Assembly (NCBI GenBank): GCA_003194525.1
Contig: NBIV01000107.1
Location: forward strand, 124,001-188,000
Direction: 5' to 3'
Source: Gracilariopsis chorda
Taxonomy: Eukaryota > Rhodophyta > Florideophyceae > Gracilariales > Gracilariaceae
Length of the DNA: 64,000 bases
In this document: one piece after another, positions 42,466 to 55,135 of the stretch
Layout of the letters: every line of letters begins with the position of its first letter
Numbering within the stretch: the stretch's first letter is position 1
The notes under the pieces: model-generated
Seen by the model: only the letters and a program-made list of their open reading frames with translations
The model's database searches: none
What the model was told of the DNA's origin: nothing
Translations under genes and position numbers: made by a program

Positions 42466-43622
42466 TTAAAAAGACAATGGGTCAGCGTCAAGTTCAATCA
42501 AGAATGTTTCTGCTTCGTCATTTGCTTCAACTTTGGTCTCTTCGGCATCTGCATTGATTGCGTCTGCCTCCCCGCCAGCTAAGTTGAACAAAGTCTCAGT
42601 ATCTGCCGTATCTGATGTATCTACTTGTTCCCAGATTTCAAACAAGACCTGTTTCAAAGCATGATTCGGATTCGGATACTTAGACTTCGGGTACATCTGG
42701 ACTTTGCGAGCTGCGATAACTGTAACATTTTTGGGATGGCGACAATGCCTGAGGGTATGTCATTTTTCACAACAATTGAAACACATGCGCGTACTGATAT
42801 GTGGTTTTACATGGTTCTTGTGCTTACCGTAGCCTGCTATAGAAAACTGTTTCTCTGCTTGGTAGAGTAACTGTGGTGTGTTTGACTTATGGGACAATCC
42901 GTATATGCTTGTCGTGTTACGAGAATTGGATTCTTCTTTTCAGCACTGGATCGAGCTTTCAGCTGCGTATAAAGTTTGTGATGGGAGAGATGCTGGGTAT
43001 TAAGTTGCATGATGGGGTTCCTGGCCAATGAATTTCCAATTACTGCTATTCGAAGATACGTCATTTTGTTTGCTTCAGAACTGCAGTGAGATGGATCTTG
43101 CGGTGCAAGTTTGGATATTTCAGCTTCCAGTTTCTCTACAGTAGCAGTTTAGGACGTATAGACAGGTGCGAATGATTCAAAATGAAGATTAGAGAGTGGT
43201 TTTTTTATTGTTTTCTGTTTTGCGAAGGAGTTGATCTGGTTCTCCATTATTTCGTTGGCTGACTCAAGGGAAATTGCTGTCAAAATGAAATTAGTTGTCA
43301 AGTACCGCTTTGCGTTATCCCGGAGGATGTAGTGGAAAAAAGGACGGTGCTTTTGCTCTGGTACCAGATAATCTTGTAAAGCTCTCTTGTACTCGGTGAA
43401 ATATTCTATCCACGATTCTCCCAACGCTCTTGAGAACTTTACGTCTTTATCCTCGACCCTCATTAAGGTATTATGGGCAACTTTTGGGATATCAATGAAT
43501 GCTTGAGGCCTTGCAGGATCAACTTTTGTCCGATAAGCGGTTGGATCTTGAAGCCTGTAAGGAATGGGAGGATTCATGTGATGCTCCTGATCTAAATTCG
43601 TGGCTGGGTTAGACGAAGCCAT
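42466..43622 (-). pseudogene. Copia gag with zinc knuckle remnant
   Basis: Gag capsid-like frame at 43149-43622 (ESWIEYFTEYKRALQDYLVP). At about 42720-42790 a CCHC zinc knuckle reads CFNCCEK-stop-HTLRHC, with TGA in place of the usual Gly codon before His. An acidic linker follows (42466-42696). Order and strand agree with the copia pol remnants. Confidence 0.65.
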
Positions 43623-44173
43623 CGAAATAGAAGATCGTTGAACATTATCGATACACCTTTTCGCTATTTCCCTTCCCTCGGGGGTAGATTAAGTGGTGTG
43701 TGCGATTTTTAGCAATGTACTTTGCAAATTATGCGCAGATAGAGTGCCCCAAGGCTAACAACTAGTCTTGCAAGAGAACTAAGTAATGCCACATTTGATG
43801 TCAGTAATGTACTAAAATGTACATCAAGAGAATAATCTCCACGAATAATTTCGATGAGTTGATCACTGGTAAGATCTACAACATCGTTCTGGTGAGACCG
43901 GATGGTGTCTAGCAGTGGTGATTGTATGCAATTCACAATCACTAGGGCTTGACTGAAAGGTCTTTTTGTACTGCTGGATGGAGGAGGAGGAGATGCATTG
44001 ATTTGGGTATATTCATTCTCGTGCCTTGAGGAGTAGACAGTAAACGAGTATTCATTGGAGGGGTACAGAATGGGGTTTCCTGTTCCCGCTTTCTGTCTCT
44101 AGCGTTGCTTTGAGGATAGGTTACTGAACGTGTCATAACTTTCTATTGTAATCTATTCATGGTACCACTGAGT

Positions 44174-44350
44174 AAACTTTTGGTTTGTTTTTGGTTTTTT
44201 TGTTCTTTTCTTTCTTTTTTGCTTTGTTTTTTTTGGTTTTCTTTTCTATTTTTTTCTTTTCATTTTTCTTTTTCTTTGCTTCTTCTTTTTGATTTAGTTT
44301 AGTATTGTGTTTTTGGTTTGCTTTTCTTATTTATTTTTGTTTCTTTAGTG
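44174..44350. repeat. T-rich (minus-strand A-rich) low-complexity tract
   Basis: About 180 bases dominated by runs of T with interspersed C/G (tttggttttttt...). It sits in the 5' leader of the copia element. Confidence 0.8.
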
Positions 44351-45185
44351 CTTTTTAGTTTAGAAATGATTATTTACTGTAAACCAAACTCTTTTACTGC
44401 AAATGTGGCTTTTTTGGGGTCGGTGACGGCCACTCCTGTAATATATTTGCCGGTCGTGAGCTTGGATGAACCTGATGTCACACAGGCGACACGTGACGTC
44501 ATTTTCATTGTAATTGGCACGGCGTTCGTTTCTTTTGTGCTTGACCACTCTTGAAGGTACTTCTAATTAGCGTTGGCTGACCAGCAAAATATTACATAGT
44601 TTGAAATTCATGAAACGCTGTTTTTTAGTTGTATTTTTGCGTTGCCTTTCGATTTGGCTTGCCACGCCTGCGATGTGTATGGCACGTCGTTCGGTTAGCG
44701 GGTCACACTCTGGCTCACCGGCACGTGTATGATCTGGGGTCAGGTGGTCAGCAGCTTTGTAACAATGAATGGCAGGTAGGTTTCCCGTACCTTGCTGGCA
44801 AAAGGTTGAATTTTTCGAACACGATTCCTCTCCAGTAACTCCTGCCTCGAAGTCCACAATAGCTGGCGCAACCACGGAGTCCGTTGAACGGTCCGACCGA
44901 TCCGACGCATATTCCGAGGAACTTTTGCTTCGCAGCACTAGGTATAATACAGCTATGTTGGATACTATACGTAGTGTCGTAAAAGAAGTAAAACATAATT
45001 ACTTTTAAAGTATAGCTTTTCAGCAAGAACAACGCAAAATGTTCGCTTGTAGTACACCCTTCAATAAGTCACCACAAGCACAGTAATGAGGAATTTAAGG
45101 GACAATAAAGTAGTTCTTTCACCAATACGAGTAGTTGATAGTTGATTCTTGAATACTGACGACGGAGTACTTTATTCGCAATTGC

Positions 45186-45469
45186 TGTACAATGATAAGT
45201 ACAGGACTGTTGTAGTAGTGACTATGGTGATGATGGCAGGAATGAAGTTGGTAACAAAGACATTGAAGATGGTGCCGGACTACATGGTTGAAGCCAAGTA
45301 GTTCTCGCCTTTTATACTACACTAAACTACGAAATATTCACAGACGCTATTTTACTGTAAATCTGAAACGGACTTCTCCCGTAATCAACTGCTACGCAAG
45401 ATTACATAATTTGTGTAGGTGACCTAATGTTGCGTGGGTGCCGAGTGTGTTACTCACGTAAGCTTATCA
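45186..45469 (-). repeat. Copia 5' LTR
   Basis: Direct copy of 39138-39400 (shared core GGTGCCGGACTACATGGTTG and CACAGACGCTATTT). It starts TGT and ends ATCA. Confidence 0.78.
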
Positions 45470-46808
45470 GTGCCGGTACGACGGCGGCCAGGTTCTTATA
45501 TAGACATTTGTACTGTAACGTCTAGGACCCTCCATTTAACTAGTGCAGTTTTGTGTAACTAAAGTAAATAGATACTAACTGTGGAGGATATGTTTTAATG
45601 AATATCCAGTAAAATGTCCCCAAATAAATTTTCTTTCCACAAACAAATAACAATTACTCTCCATTCAAAATCTCTAATTGTCCTGGATAAATTGCGATAG
45701 TTTACCGGCAAGATAACCATGTAACTGAATGGAAAAACAATGTTGATGCGATTGATATCTGGAATAAGAAAAGCATCAAATTCTTCATTGTTCTCGATTA
45801 TGTTAATGAACGCTTTATATTTCAATGCATATGTGACACGACTGGATTCATGGCCATGCCATATAACAGAAAAGTGATAAAAGTAGGTGAAAACGTTATT
45901 TACACAATTCTGTACCATACGGGGATGAAGACGATGAATTACTTTAACGATAATCTCAAAGACGAATGAATTTTCAGTTAAAGGTACCTTGCTATGATCA
46001 AATCTTAAAACGATGTGATACAAGTTTCAAAGATGCTTTTACTGAACATAAATGTCGGTTTCGTGCGTTAAATCCAGTTTTAAATGCTTTTACCAGCTAA
46101 AACTAAGTTTCTTAACTTACTGTGGTCACTGATATAGCGAAAGTTGACAAACGTCGTCATGCTTGGCATTGTTGATGTTGAGAAATATCTTGATCGATAA
46201 GAGCAGCTGGTGCTGATTCCATAAGGTTTGGAGTATGCGCCCATCGAGTCTCAGTGTCGTCGGTACCCCTATAGTGAACAAGGTAATCTATTTTGCTCCT
46301 ATGGACACGATGGTTTAGAACTCGATAGAGGAGTTGGCGTTCGATTCTGACAACTTGTTTGGCAACAAATTTATTCTCGCTTCGCCGTTTCCTCTTCTTC
46401 TTGCTCCATAAAGTGGTTCCAGCAATGAGATTTGGAATGCATGGTAAACACTCTCCATATTTTTTTGACGGTCTACTGCGTAAGGTCTCACCTCCGCAAG
46501 AACTTTGTTTATTTCAACGGGCCAATGCACTCGGGTGTGAATTTCCTGGCATGACCCTGTCTGAGACTTAAGTTCTTGGCTGACAGCAACACTTGGTCTC
46601 CCTTTTGAAATGTGCTGTTCTCTCCAGAAGTTTTATGTTCGTCAACCATTTTTGCATTTGCGGCTCTGATTGAATCTTGCGTTACTTCGGTTGCTTATTT
46701 AGTGTTCTCTTTAAAGTTGTGCGTTGCGTCATTTATTATCTCAACTGTGTCATGATTTATGAATTCTGATATAGTCACGGGATGTTGCCCTTACGCCGAG
46801 AAGAATGA

Positions 46809-47640
46809 TCACTCATTGGTTGCGTCCTTCATATCACTATTACAATCAAATTCAAGAACATGTAGAAACATACCCCAAACGTTTTGCCAGTAACTAATGA
46901 ACCATCTGAACATATATACAAGGGTACGGAATGCTCTTTCAGATTGTCCATCGGATTTTGGATGAAATGCAGTTGAAATGTTTAACTTCACTGTGAGGAT
47001 TCGCATACGTTCTCTCCAAAAATTCCTCGTGAACCGTGAGTCTCTGTCTGAGATGATTTTGCGTGGTAGTCCATGCAACCGATAAACTGCTTTATAGAAG
47101 CTTTCTGCTGTATCCTTCGCATTTATACTTGGATTCATTTTAATGATATATGCTCCCTTTGATAATATGTCAACAACGACAAAGAATGACTGCATTCCTT
47201 CTTTCGTTTTGGGTAGGTCAAATATGAAATTCATTGAAATGGTTTTCCATTTCTTACATAAAGGTAAGAAAGGTCCCAATCTTCTATATAACTTTTTGTT
47301 AGTAATTTTAAACCTTTGAAACTCAAGACAGTTCTTTATGTACCTTTGATTTGTTCGCTCATTTGGAGCCAGAAGAAATATCGTTTGATCAAAGTTATTG
47401 TGTTTTGGGCTCCTTTATGGTCGCCAAGGAGTTATCTGTGGTTATCGAAGATTAGTTGTTCTATTACATCGCTTTGAGGAATGCACAAGGTTTCTTCAAG
47501 ATATAATCTTTCTTTGGTCAAATGAAATGTTTTTCTGGCATTTGTTACATACTCCTTAAAGAAGTAGCCTTTTTGTAATCTCGGTCTAAAGTTTGCAATA
47601 CTTTTTCATTTACACTAATTGTAGCTATACTCAACTGTGG
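46809..47640 (-). pseudogene. Gypsy A integrase
   Basis: Zinc-binding-like N-terminus (GDHKGAQNTITLIKRYFFWL, then NCLEFQRFK). The rve core carries WKTISMNFIFDLPKTKEGMQ, FFVVVDILSKGAYI (first D), GLPRKIISDRDSRFTRNFW (second D) and STAFHPKSDGQSERAFRTL (E). In-frame stops lie upstream. The core itself, 46809-47279, is open for 156 codons. Confidence 0.85.
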
Positions 47641-47689
47641 AACAATATCCACACATAGGAAATCTTTTCAAGGTGTTTGCAGCATTGCT

Positions 47690-48235
47690 CTCTTTCGAGG
47701 TAGGCTCGGAGATAGAGATCTCCGTACCACACGGTAATTGGGTGTAAAACCGACGTGGCATCCGGCTATACAGACAGGGGTGTTACGAGAATCGAGTCAC
47801 GAACGGGTCGACGTACTCCACAGGCCCGTGTAAGCTGAGTTCCAGTCCACGTAGAATGCAAAAGAAAGAGGAGAAGAGGGGGAAAAGAACCAAGAAGAAC
47901 AGTACAGCCCGGCGGCTCGTGCAGAAAGTCGAAGGAGACCTGACAGTAAGGGTGTTGCTTATTCATCCAGCACGGCAAAACTCAATACTGAGCAGAATGA
48001 ATATCTGTTCCCGCAATAAGAAGTAACCAAAACGGTAATAACAGGTGACACTAGGCGAATCCAAAAGGTAAGACCGATCAGAGGTGCCACTCGACATCCT
48101 GCAAGTAAGTATAACGAGATCGGACGGGGTGAGACCCCAAGAAGAGTGGGCACTTGCCGCAGGCAATAACCTTAGAGTAGACTCACAGCTTCTCTTCAGT
48201 GTGAAACTGCAGGGCCGTCCTCCCTTAAGTACTAT
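47690..48235. other. GC-richer foreign segment inside gypsy A (solo-LTR candidate)
   Basis: About 545 bases of clearly higher GC than the surrounding AT-rich element. It replaces the RNase H region and has no good ORF. On the minus strand it has an AATAAG-like signal and a T/C-rich stretch, so a solo LTR is plausible. Ends and target duplication were not resolved. Confidence 0.4.
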
Positions 48236-48510
48236 TGGGTCATGCTAAAACTAATAATACTACTACAGTAGTGTGCCACTTGTGGCCCAAATTTTGCGTC
48301 ACTGAACGGCACTACTGGCCACGGCACAACACGACACCTGTAATTCATGCTAGCCATGAATAACCTCCGTATGTTCACCATGCGTACATCTATTTCAGAT
48401 ATAGTAAAACCACTAAAATACCAAACAAAGTTCCTATCGATTTTCAATCATAATTTCCACGGGTCCACTCATACCTGCGTTGAACCGATGCCACTTTGGT
48501 ACCAAATCAT

Positions 48511-49080
48511 TCATGATCCACCTCGCGTAGAGTATATGCACATACGTATTCCTCTACAGTATTCAATAGAAGTTGTCTTAAACTCACATTTTGAAAGCTC
48601 CCCGTACAGCCCGCCATATCCTGTGCCAATTGCAGTTTTCTCTATATCTCCTTCCGTTACTCTGATTTGATTTTGTCCAGATCTTGAGTCAATAGCGGAG
48701 AATAGCTTTGCTCCCCCATTTAATCCCAAGCATCATCTATTCTTGGGAGAGGAGCTTAATTCTTAATTGTTTGCTTGTTCAGTGTTCTATAATCTATGCA
48801 CATTCTTAGACTCCTGTCTTCTTTGTTTATAAATAGGATTGGACTTACTCAAGAACTAATGTTTAGTTTTACAAAACCGTGTACCAGTAGCTCATCTTTT
48901 TGAGTTTTCATTTCTTGTACCTCGGACCTTGATAACCTAGACATTGGTCCCATCCTAGGTTTCGCGCCCTCTTCGAGATTTATTCTCATCTCTACTTCTG
49001 TATGCGGTGGTACTTCTTTAGTTAAAACTTCCGAGAAGATATCCTTATGCTCTTCTAGTACCTTTTTTTAACTGGATCTT
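48511..49080 (-). pseudogene. Gypsy A reverse transcriptase with internal deletion
   Basis: N-terminal RT is legible across 48770-49060: LEEHKDIFSEVLTKEVPPHT, then in-frame TGA at the position of Trp in the family 'SSPWGAPV', then [23 protein letters not shown]. At 48511-48729: LFSAIDSRSGQNQIRVTEGD, then TAIGTGYG runs straight into LYGELSKCEFKTTSIEY. About 75 residues including the YLDD active site are missing. Confidence 0.75.
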
Positions 49081-49402
49081 CACTTTATTTCCTGTTCTCA
49101 ACTCGGATATACTTGATTTATATTTATTATAGGGCCGTAATCTCTCTTCAGGCTTCGACCTACTCTGGTTCATACTTGCCTGTTGCCTATTAGGCTCAGA
49201 TGTACTCTCGTCTGTACTTGCCTTCACAATAACATGATATATCATGGATTTACTCTCTCTTACAAGCCTGTCGAACTGCTTACTGGTAACTACAAATAAT
49301 GGGCGAGATGAGACCCGTACGTTCCATCCTCTGCGTTCATAGTTACTTGCTTGCATTCAATATTGCTTCCCATACGATTCAATTTCCAATCTAGTACTGT
49401 AT

Positions 49403-49693
49403 TTACGTCTGGGGCCACGATTGACCTAGGTTTATGTCATGGGATATCAGATCTACTACATATAGAGTAATATGAAGGTATGCGTCACCAATTTTTCGAC
49501 ACAGATTTATCGAACTCATTTTCATAGAAACAAGAGTTCCATCCCATAGCTCTGCTTGTAAATTTGGCTTCTGCACCTGCATCTTACACTTTTCTGCGAA
49601 AGACTTTGAGATTATACTCTCCTCAAATTCACTGCCAATGAGCTCATTACAATTTTGTGGATTCTCATTTTGAACTTCTCCTTTGAATACCAA
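49403..49693 (-). pseudogene. Gypsy A protease-like region
   Basis: 96 codons with retropepsin-like layout: LIGSEFEESIISKSFAEKC (where DSGAS/T-x-x-F-I is expected; the catalytic Asp is not evident), then VVDLISHDINLGQSW, matching the 'D-x-I-LGxxWL' end of gypsy proteases. Confidence 0.6.
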
Positions 49694-51072
49694 TAAGCGG
49701 TAGCATTCGGTGGTACGTCTCCTATAAGAAGGATAAAAACATAATTTGATGGTACTATCCTGAGTCGGGTATGAATTGTTTTAACCTTTTTCTATTTTTT
49801 TGTTTTTCTGTGCTTTTCGGTATCCAGAACAACTTTATATTCTTGATTCTTTTTTTGCGTTCACGACGTCTTCATTAGCACTGTTCTTAGTTCTTGGGCC
49901 TTCGTTTTTCTTATCATTCGTATCATAATGTTTTTTTTTAAACCGGTTCTTCTTTTACATATAGAACATAACTTATTTTCGAAGCATCGCTTTATTTTCC
50001 TCTCCGAATAGTCGAGGAAGTTTTCCCGTTCTAAGGCTTCCTATCTGCATCAGAGTAGTTCCTTGGTTACTACTCTTATTATTGCCTACGATTCTTTATT
50101 CTCTCCAAGTATCGTTCATGAAAATGTTATCGATTTTGTAAGCAATTATCATTACTTGTTGTACGGTGTTGGCTTTCGATCTCGCAGCTTCCAGTCTCGT
50201 TCTTGTTCTTATTCCTTGACTATAGTGGAACAATTGCTCAGCACATGTCATAGTAGGTACTTGTATGTTAGATTTAGTAACTATTTTACCTTTGTTTGAG
50301 TATAGTTGGCTCCAGCATCAGTTCTAACGTGTCTACGTTTCGAACTTTTTTTCTACTCGATCTCATGAAGAAATTGGTTACCTATTGGACATGAATACCT
50401 GCCCTCAAACCCGAGCTGACATCTTTTGTGACATACTGTCAATATGACACGACAACATTCTTATGTCAGAAAAGCCCCGACCGACCAGGTGGACAAATTT
50501 GGCTCCGAAATACACGTTGCCTATTACTTACAACGTTGACTAACACCTCACATGATACAGCAATGATCAAAAGGTCATAGGAGGTTCCCGAGAGATCCAT
50601 GCCAAGTCATCATGAGCGCTTTGGAATTATGCCAGATCATCAAAACCCTGTCCGTTGCTGATCTTTGGCAAGTCATAGAAAAAGTCATTAGCTGGGGAAT
50701 TCGCCAAGGCATCAAACGGCTAGATCTGGCATTGAACCCGATAAACCACCCACGTACGGAAGCCAACGAGAAGACCAAGCATAATGCAGTTAAACCCGGA
50801 CGACTTCTCATTGCCTAATGGCACTGATAGAACTAGGCTAGACCCTTTATACAAACGCCGATGGATGCTTCGAACTTCAACTCGGATCATCACCATCGAC
50901 TTCCACCCCATCTCAACCATTGCACCTCTATTCTTAACATCGGTAGGGTTACCTGAAGCTGGTGCCCATCCAGCCTTGGTGGATACTGCTACACAAAATC
51001 CCCCAACTTTGGATGGGCCACAGAGATTTAGATCATGCTGACTGTTGATTTCTGACAAATTGTGCGTTTCCA

Positions 51073-51792
51073 GTGAGCTCAATACTGAGACCCAGGTCAC
51101 CACCGCCTTCGCCATCGGTGTACAGCAACACCGATCTGTTCTCCGAACCACCTTCAACACGACCGCCACCAGCAGCCACGAATCTCGCCGACCCTGCAAC
51201 CCCCGTTGCTGACCGCAACCACTCCTTCGAACCCCGGACGCCATCACCCGAATCATTCGATAACCTCGTTTCACTTGAACCCCGGACACCTCGGAGTCAG
51301 CCATCATCTCCAGAGCCAGTTGACAAGACTCGAGAAGCTCCATAAGAACGTCAGCAAACATCCTTTGTGAACAAACTTGCAGGCGTTCACACGGTCGGGG
51401 AACGTATTGGTCAAGCGTACGACTCAGCCAATCAGAACCGCCGACGTGTCTTGCCGATCAGTGACGCGGGGAATATCAACCTTTACCGTGTGGCAAATAA
51501 TCGCATCCGGTGCCAGAGGAAGCATACCATTGGACGGCGCCTCCGTACATCTAGGCGTCACGACTGCAATTTACCCTTCAACAGCCGCACAGAACTCGAA
51601 GAACACCTTCACGGTACCAAACACAAGAACAAAGTATTGTCGAAAATATCACGGCCTGGTTGTTATATTTGCCGTATACCGTCGTTCAACAATAGGAAGC
51701 ATCACAAAGACCACTGCAAGGGTAACAAGAATCTATTGGCTAAGGAAAAAGAACAAAAAGGTCAACAGAGATACGTCAACGGCCAGTACTAG
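51073..51792 (+). pseudogene. Pro/Ser-rich and C2H2-finger coding fragment
   Basis: 51073-51345 is GC-rich, Pro/Ser/Glu-rich (FEPRTPSPESF, LEPRTPRSQPSSPEP). After a stop, 51367-51792 continues with a matrin/U1-like C2H2 finger (CNLPFNSRTELEEHLHGTKH) and a second half-finger (CYICRIPSFNNRKHHKDHCK). Such finger pairs occur in retroelement gag and in RNA-binding proteins. Its composition differs from the gypsy elements on either side. Family not recognised. Confidence 0.45.
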
Positions 51793-52005
51793 CCGGTAAA
51801 CATAATTTTGTGAAAAAACAGAAATTGGATGTTCTACCGTTTAAGATACCGTTTGTGGCTGTGTTTGAGCTCCTGCTGCGCCAAGATTACCAAGTTTTGT
51901 CATGGGAGAAGTATCCTTACAGGTTTTACTATCTTCCCAATCTCTTGACCCCTGGTAGCCACGACTGAAAGGAACTCTACTTTAACCACTCCGATATCCG
52001 TCCTT

Positions 52006-52080
52006 GTTTTCACCGCGAAGGGATTCGAACCCGAGACCTCGAACGTCCGACCTACAGCCTGAAACCACTTTAGCACATCG
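52006..52080 (-). other. tRNA-like (B-box) relic
   Basis: The minus strand reads GTCTCGGGTTCGAATCCC with a D-arm-like GCTAAAGTGGTTTCAGGC upstream. It matches tRNA A/B-box spacing, but only about 3 of 5 T-stem pairs form and no CCA or clean acceptor is present. A tRNA pseudogene or tRNA-derived SINE head are both possible. It lies just upstream of gypsy B gag. Confidence 0.35.
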
Positions 52081-52203
52081 TACGTTTTTATTCTGGCAGG
52101 GTTCGGAAAAAATCTGTATTCTAGTTACCAAGATCCAAATCTTTGGCCAAATTATTCAACCAATTCGGCAAGGTTTTCCTGTTTTACCTGATTCCAAGCA
52201 ATT

Positions 52204-53142
52204 TTGGGCACTCCAAGCAATGCCACGACCTCTCCACAGTCCCGCATCAATCAGATCATCCGAAACCTAGGACGTGCGCTGGAAGATACACGTGGGAGAA
52301 TCGAAATACTCGAAAGAGAAGCCAAACAGAAGATCACATTGCTCGAGTCTGCTCTAACCCACCTTCTTAGCTCTAGAGACAAATCTTCGTCTGCTCCAAG
52401 GATCAATAAGCCTTCTCTGTTTACTGGGGAGCAGAATATTGATAGCTGGAACACCCTTGACCGAAATTACCTTGAAGGAACGTCAAACGAGAAGGCGCTT
52501 CCCATAGGACTCAGCTATATTGGTGGAACGGCTCAAGAGTGGTACCTCGCCCAAGTAATGAATGGAACAGACTTTACCACACTCGACGAGCTATTTGATG
52601 GTCTGGAGACTCGCTTCAGAATAGTGAACAAAGAAAAACTTGTTCGCGATAAACTGAGCAAGAGGAAACAGATGAAAGACGTCCAACAGTACAATGAAGA
52701 CTTCTTGAAAATCATACTGGATATTCCTAGTATCAGTATGGCAGAACAGGTAAACCGATACACAAGAGATCTGAATAGCTTCATTTGAAAAGAACCGTGT
52801 ACGAAAGAATACAAATTCGTTACGGACACCATGAAGTATGCGGAAAGAGTTCAATCAACGTATAGAAGAGGGGGGTCCAGTAGGTTTGCCAGATCGGCAG
52901 GCGCCCACCAGCAGAATACCGGACCCGTACCGATGGAAATTGGAAACGTGAAGTTAGAGAAGCCTACTCAGGAACCTAGAGAACACTGCCGCAAGCGCAG
53001 ACTTCTTTTCCGTTACAGAAGACCAGGTCATCGGCAAACAATCCCCGTTGCCCAAGTAACTCCCGATGAAACTGTCCGAAATGTCGTCAGTTCCAATCAA
53101 AATCACTGCACCTATAGAACCAACCAAGATCTCCACGACTAG
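52204..53142 (+). pseudogene. Gypsy B gag
   Basis: Coiled-coil start (LEDTRGRIEILEREAKQKIT), then a retrotransposon-gag capsid block (FTGEQNIDSWNTLDRNYLEG, AQEWYLAQVM, RFRIVNKEKLVRDKLSK). TGA after NSFI, then the frame continues to a knuckle-like CRKRRLLFRYRRPGHRQ in which cysteines of the CCHC are replaced by Arg/Tyr. Confidence 0.7.
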
Positions 53143-53602
53143 TATTAAGGTCAAGAAACGCACGGAACACCCGAATGCGAGTACCAAATTAGATAACAAG
53201 AAGTACAGAATTCTGACGTCAAATCTCACGTCACCCTTTGAAACCCCAGCCCCAGGACTGTTTCTTGCGAAAGTACACGTATACGGAAAATGATGTGAAG
53301 TATTCTTTGATAATGGATCCGAAATCAGCTACCTTTCTAAGTCTTTTGTTAAACGCGTGGGAAATCCAACAGTCAAGACGACCTACCACGCAGAAATGGG
53401 GAATGGGTCAACTACCGTCCTAGAAGAGACTGACAAAGAAGGTGTCACATTAGAAATGTGAAGACTCAAAGAGAGAAGACGGTTCGCCATCTGCCCACTG
53501 TACGAATATGACGCAATCCTCGGAAAGAACTGGCTCCACCAGTACAACCGTTACGTCAACCATCGAAAAAACATTATATCACTCCCCCTCGAAAAGGAAC
53601 AA

Positions 53603-55135
53603 GTGGTCATTCACCCTACATGGATAGAAAACAACAATATGACAACAATCAACGCTATAAAGATATGTATACAGAAAAAGTTACCAGTATTTGCCGTTCT
53701 TGTACGACAACGAATTGGACTGGAAGAAACAAAAGTACAAGACCCCAATCTAATATTGTTGTTAAATGATTATGAAGATGTGTTCCCCGATAAAAGCCCA
53801 AAAGAACTTCATACGAAACACAAAAAAGACTTTTACATCGAACTACAACCCGATTCTACACCATTAAAAAAAAGGAATATATCGAATGTCGGATAAAGAG
53901 CTTACAGAACTGCGTAAACAACTGGACGATCTAGTTCAACTGGTTTCATCCAACCGAGCTCAAGTCCTTGGGGTGCACCCGTACTGTTCGTCGCGAATAA
54001 AGATGGGTCATTAAGGCTACGCATAGACTACCGAGGTTTGAACAAACCAAAGGTGAAAGGCAGCTATTCTATGCCTAGGATTGATGACATATTCATTCAG
54101 TTACGTGGAGCTAGAATAATCCCAAAAAAGATACATCTCCGTTCAGGTTATCATCAAATAACGCTTTCCAAAAAGTCGGTTCCTAGAACAGTCTTTCGTA
54201 CAAGATATGGTCACTTAGAGTTTCTTGTACCTCCTTTCCGACTTACCAATGCGCCAGCGTCGTTCATGAGCCTCATGAATAGCGTATTACGAGAGTACTT
54301 AGATAAGTTCGTCCTAATACATCTAGATAGCATTCTGTTTTATAGTACAATAGAAGAGGAACATCTCAAGCATCTCACATGTGTGCTCGACTAGCTGCAG
54401 AAGCACAAGCGTTGTGGGAAGCCTTCAAAGTTTGCTTCCATGAAAAAGAAAGTCAAGTACCTGGGACACGCTGTGAGTGCAGAAGGTATATCCGTCGAGG
54501 CACAGAAATGTGATGCAATCTTGAATTGGAGCACACCGAAAACCAAAATCGACGTCCAGGAATTTCTCCAGTTAGTAAACTACTACCGAAGATTTATTAA
54601 GAACTGTTCCGCAATATCAAAACCTTTGACCAAACTATGCGGAAAATCCGAATCTGAATGGAATCAAGAACAAATTGGCAGTTTTGAGTCTCTGAAGAAA
54701 GCTATAACGAGAGCGCCAGTACTTATACACTTTGACCCAAAACTGCGCATTATCGTTACTACCGACGCTTCTCAGTACGCCATTGGAGCTGTAATGGAAT
54801 ATGTTGAAAATCATGTTAAACGACCTGTAGCATTTCCGTCAAGAACATTGAACGCAACAGAACAACGTTATGGCGCCCATGGGAGAGAACTCTTCGAAGT
54901 CATAGATACGCTAAGAGTATGGAGAGTGTACCTTCATGGCGAAAAGTTCACAGTATATACAGACCACTACTCTTTGAATTATCTTGAATGTCAACCGAAC
55001 CTATCCCAAAGAAAGGTACGCTGGCTGGAAAGAATGGTTGATTTTGATTTTCTTTTCAGCCAATCAAAGAGAAGTCCAACCTTCTCGCAGATGCACTTTC
55101 AAGATACCCAGAACATGCTCAAAATCCTAAAGTGA
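53603..55135 (+). pseudogene. Gypsy B reverse transcriptase-RNase H
   Basis: RT blocks: [75 protein letters not shown], and the catalytic site as [10 protein letters not shown], where the family has Y-L-D-D. The thumb has KYLGHAVSAEGISVEAQK and FLQLVNYYRRFIKNCS. RNase H has TTDASQYAIGAVMEYVENH, RYGAHGRELFEVIDTLRVWR and YTDHYSLNYL. Stops and frameshifts near 53900-54040 and 54393. Loss of the second catalytic Asp means this copy is dead even without them. Confidence 0.85.

Larger units (their letters stand above)
39138..45469 (-). mobile_element. Ty1/copia LTR retrotransposon, decayed
   Basis: Two direct LTRs (39138-39400 and 45186-45469) bracket a minus-strand gag-pol in copia order: gag, zinc knuckle, integrase, reverse transcriptase, RNase H. 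The LTRs begin TGT and end TCA but differ by many substitutions and small indels, so insertion is old. I found no matching 5-bp target duplication, and the PBS region next to 45186 shows no obvious tRNA match. All coding parts carry stops or frameshifts. Confidence 0.85.
45600..50330 (-). mobile_element. Ty3/gypsy retrotransposon A, decayed and interrupted
   Basis: Minus-strand remnants in gypsy order: protease-like 49403-49693, reverse transcriptase 48511-49080, then integrase 46809-47640. The RT C-terminus and RNase H are missing. In their place is an unrelated segment (47690-48235). LTRs were not found with confidence; the copia 5' LTR abuts its 3' side. Confidence 0.72.
52204..55135 (+). 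mobile_element. Ty3/gypsy retrotransposon B, lacking integrase
   Basis: Plus-strand gag (52204-53142) and pol (53600-55135) ending after RNase H. No integrase follows. At 55136 the sequence changes character, so the 3' half is lost. LTRs were not identified. Multiple stops and frameshifts. Confidence 0.78.

Noticed and set aside
52004..52270. Plus-strand ORF beginning with an RDSNPRPRTS-like peptide
   Set aside because: This peptide is the well-known artefact of translating the antisense of a tRNA B-box; treated as a tRNA-like relic instead.
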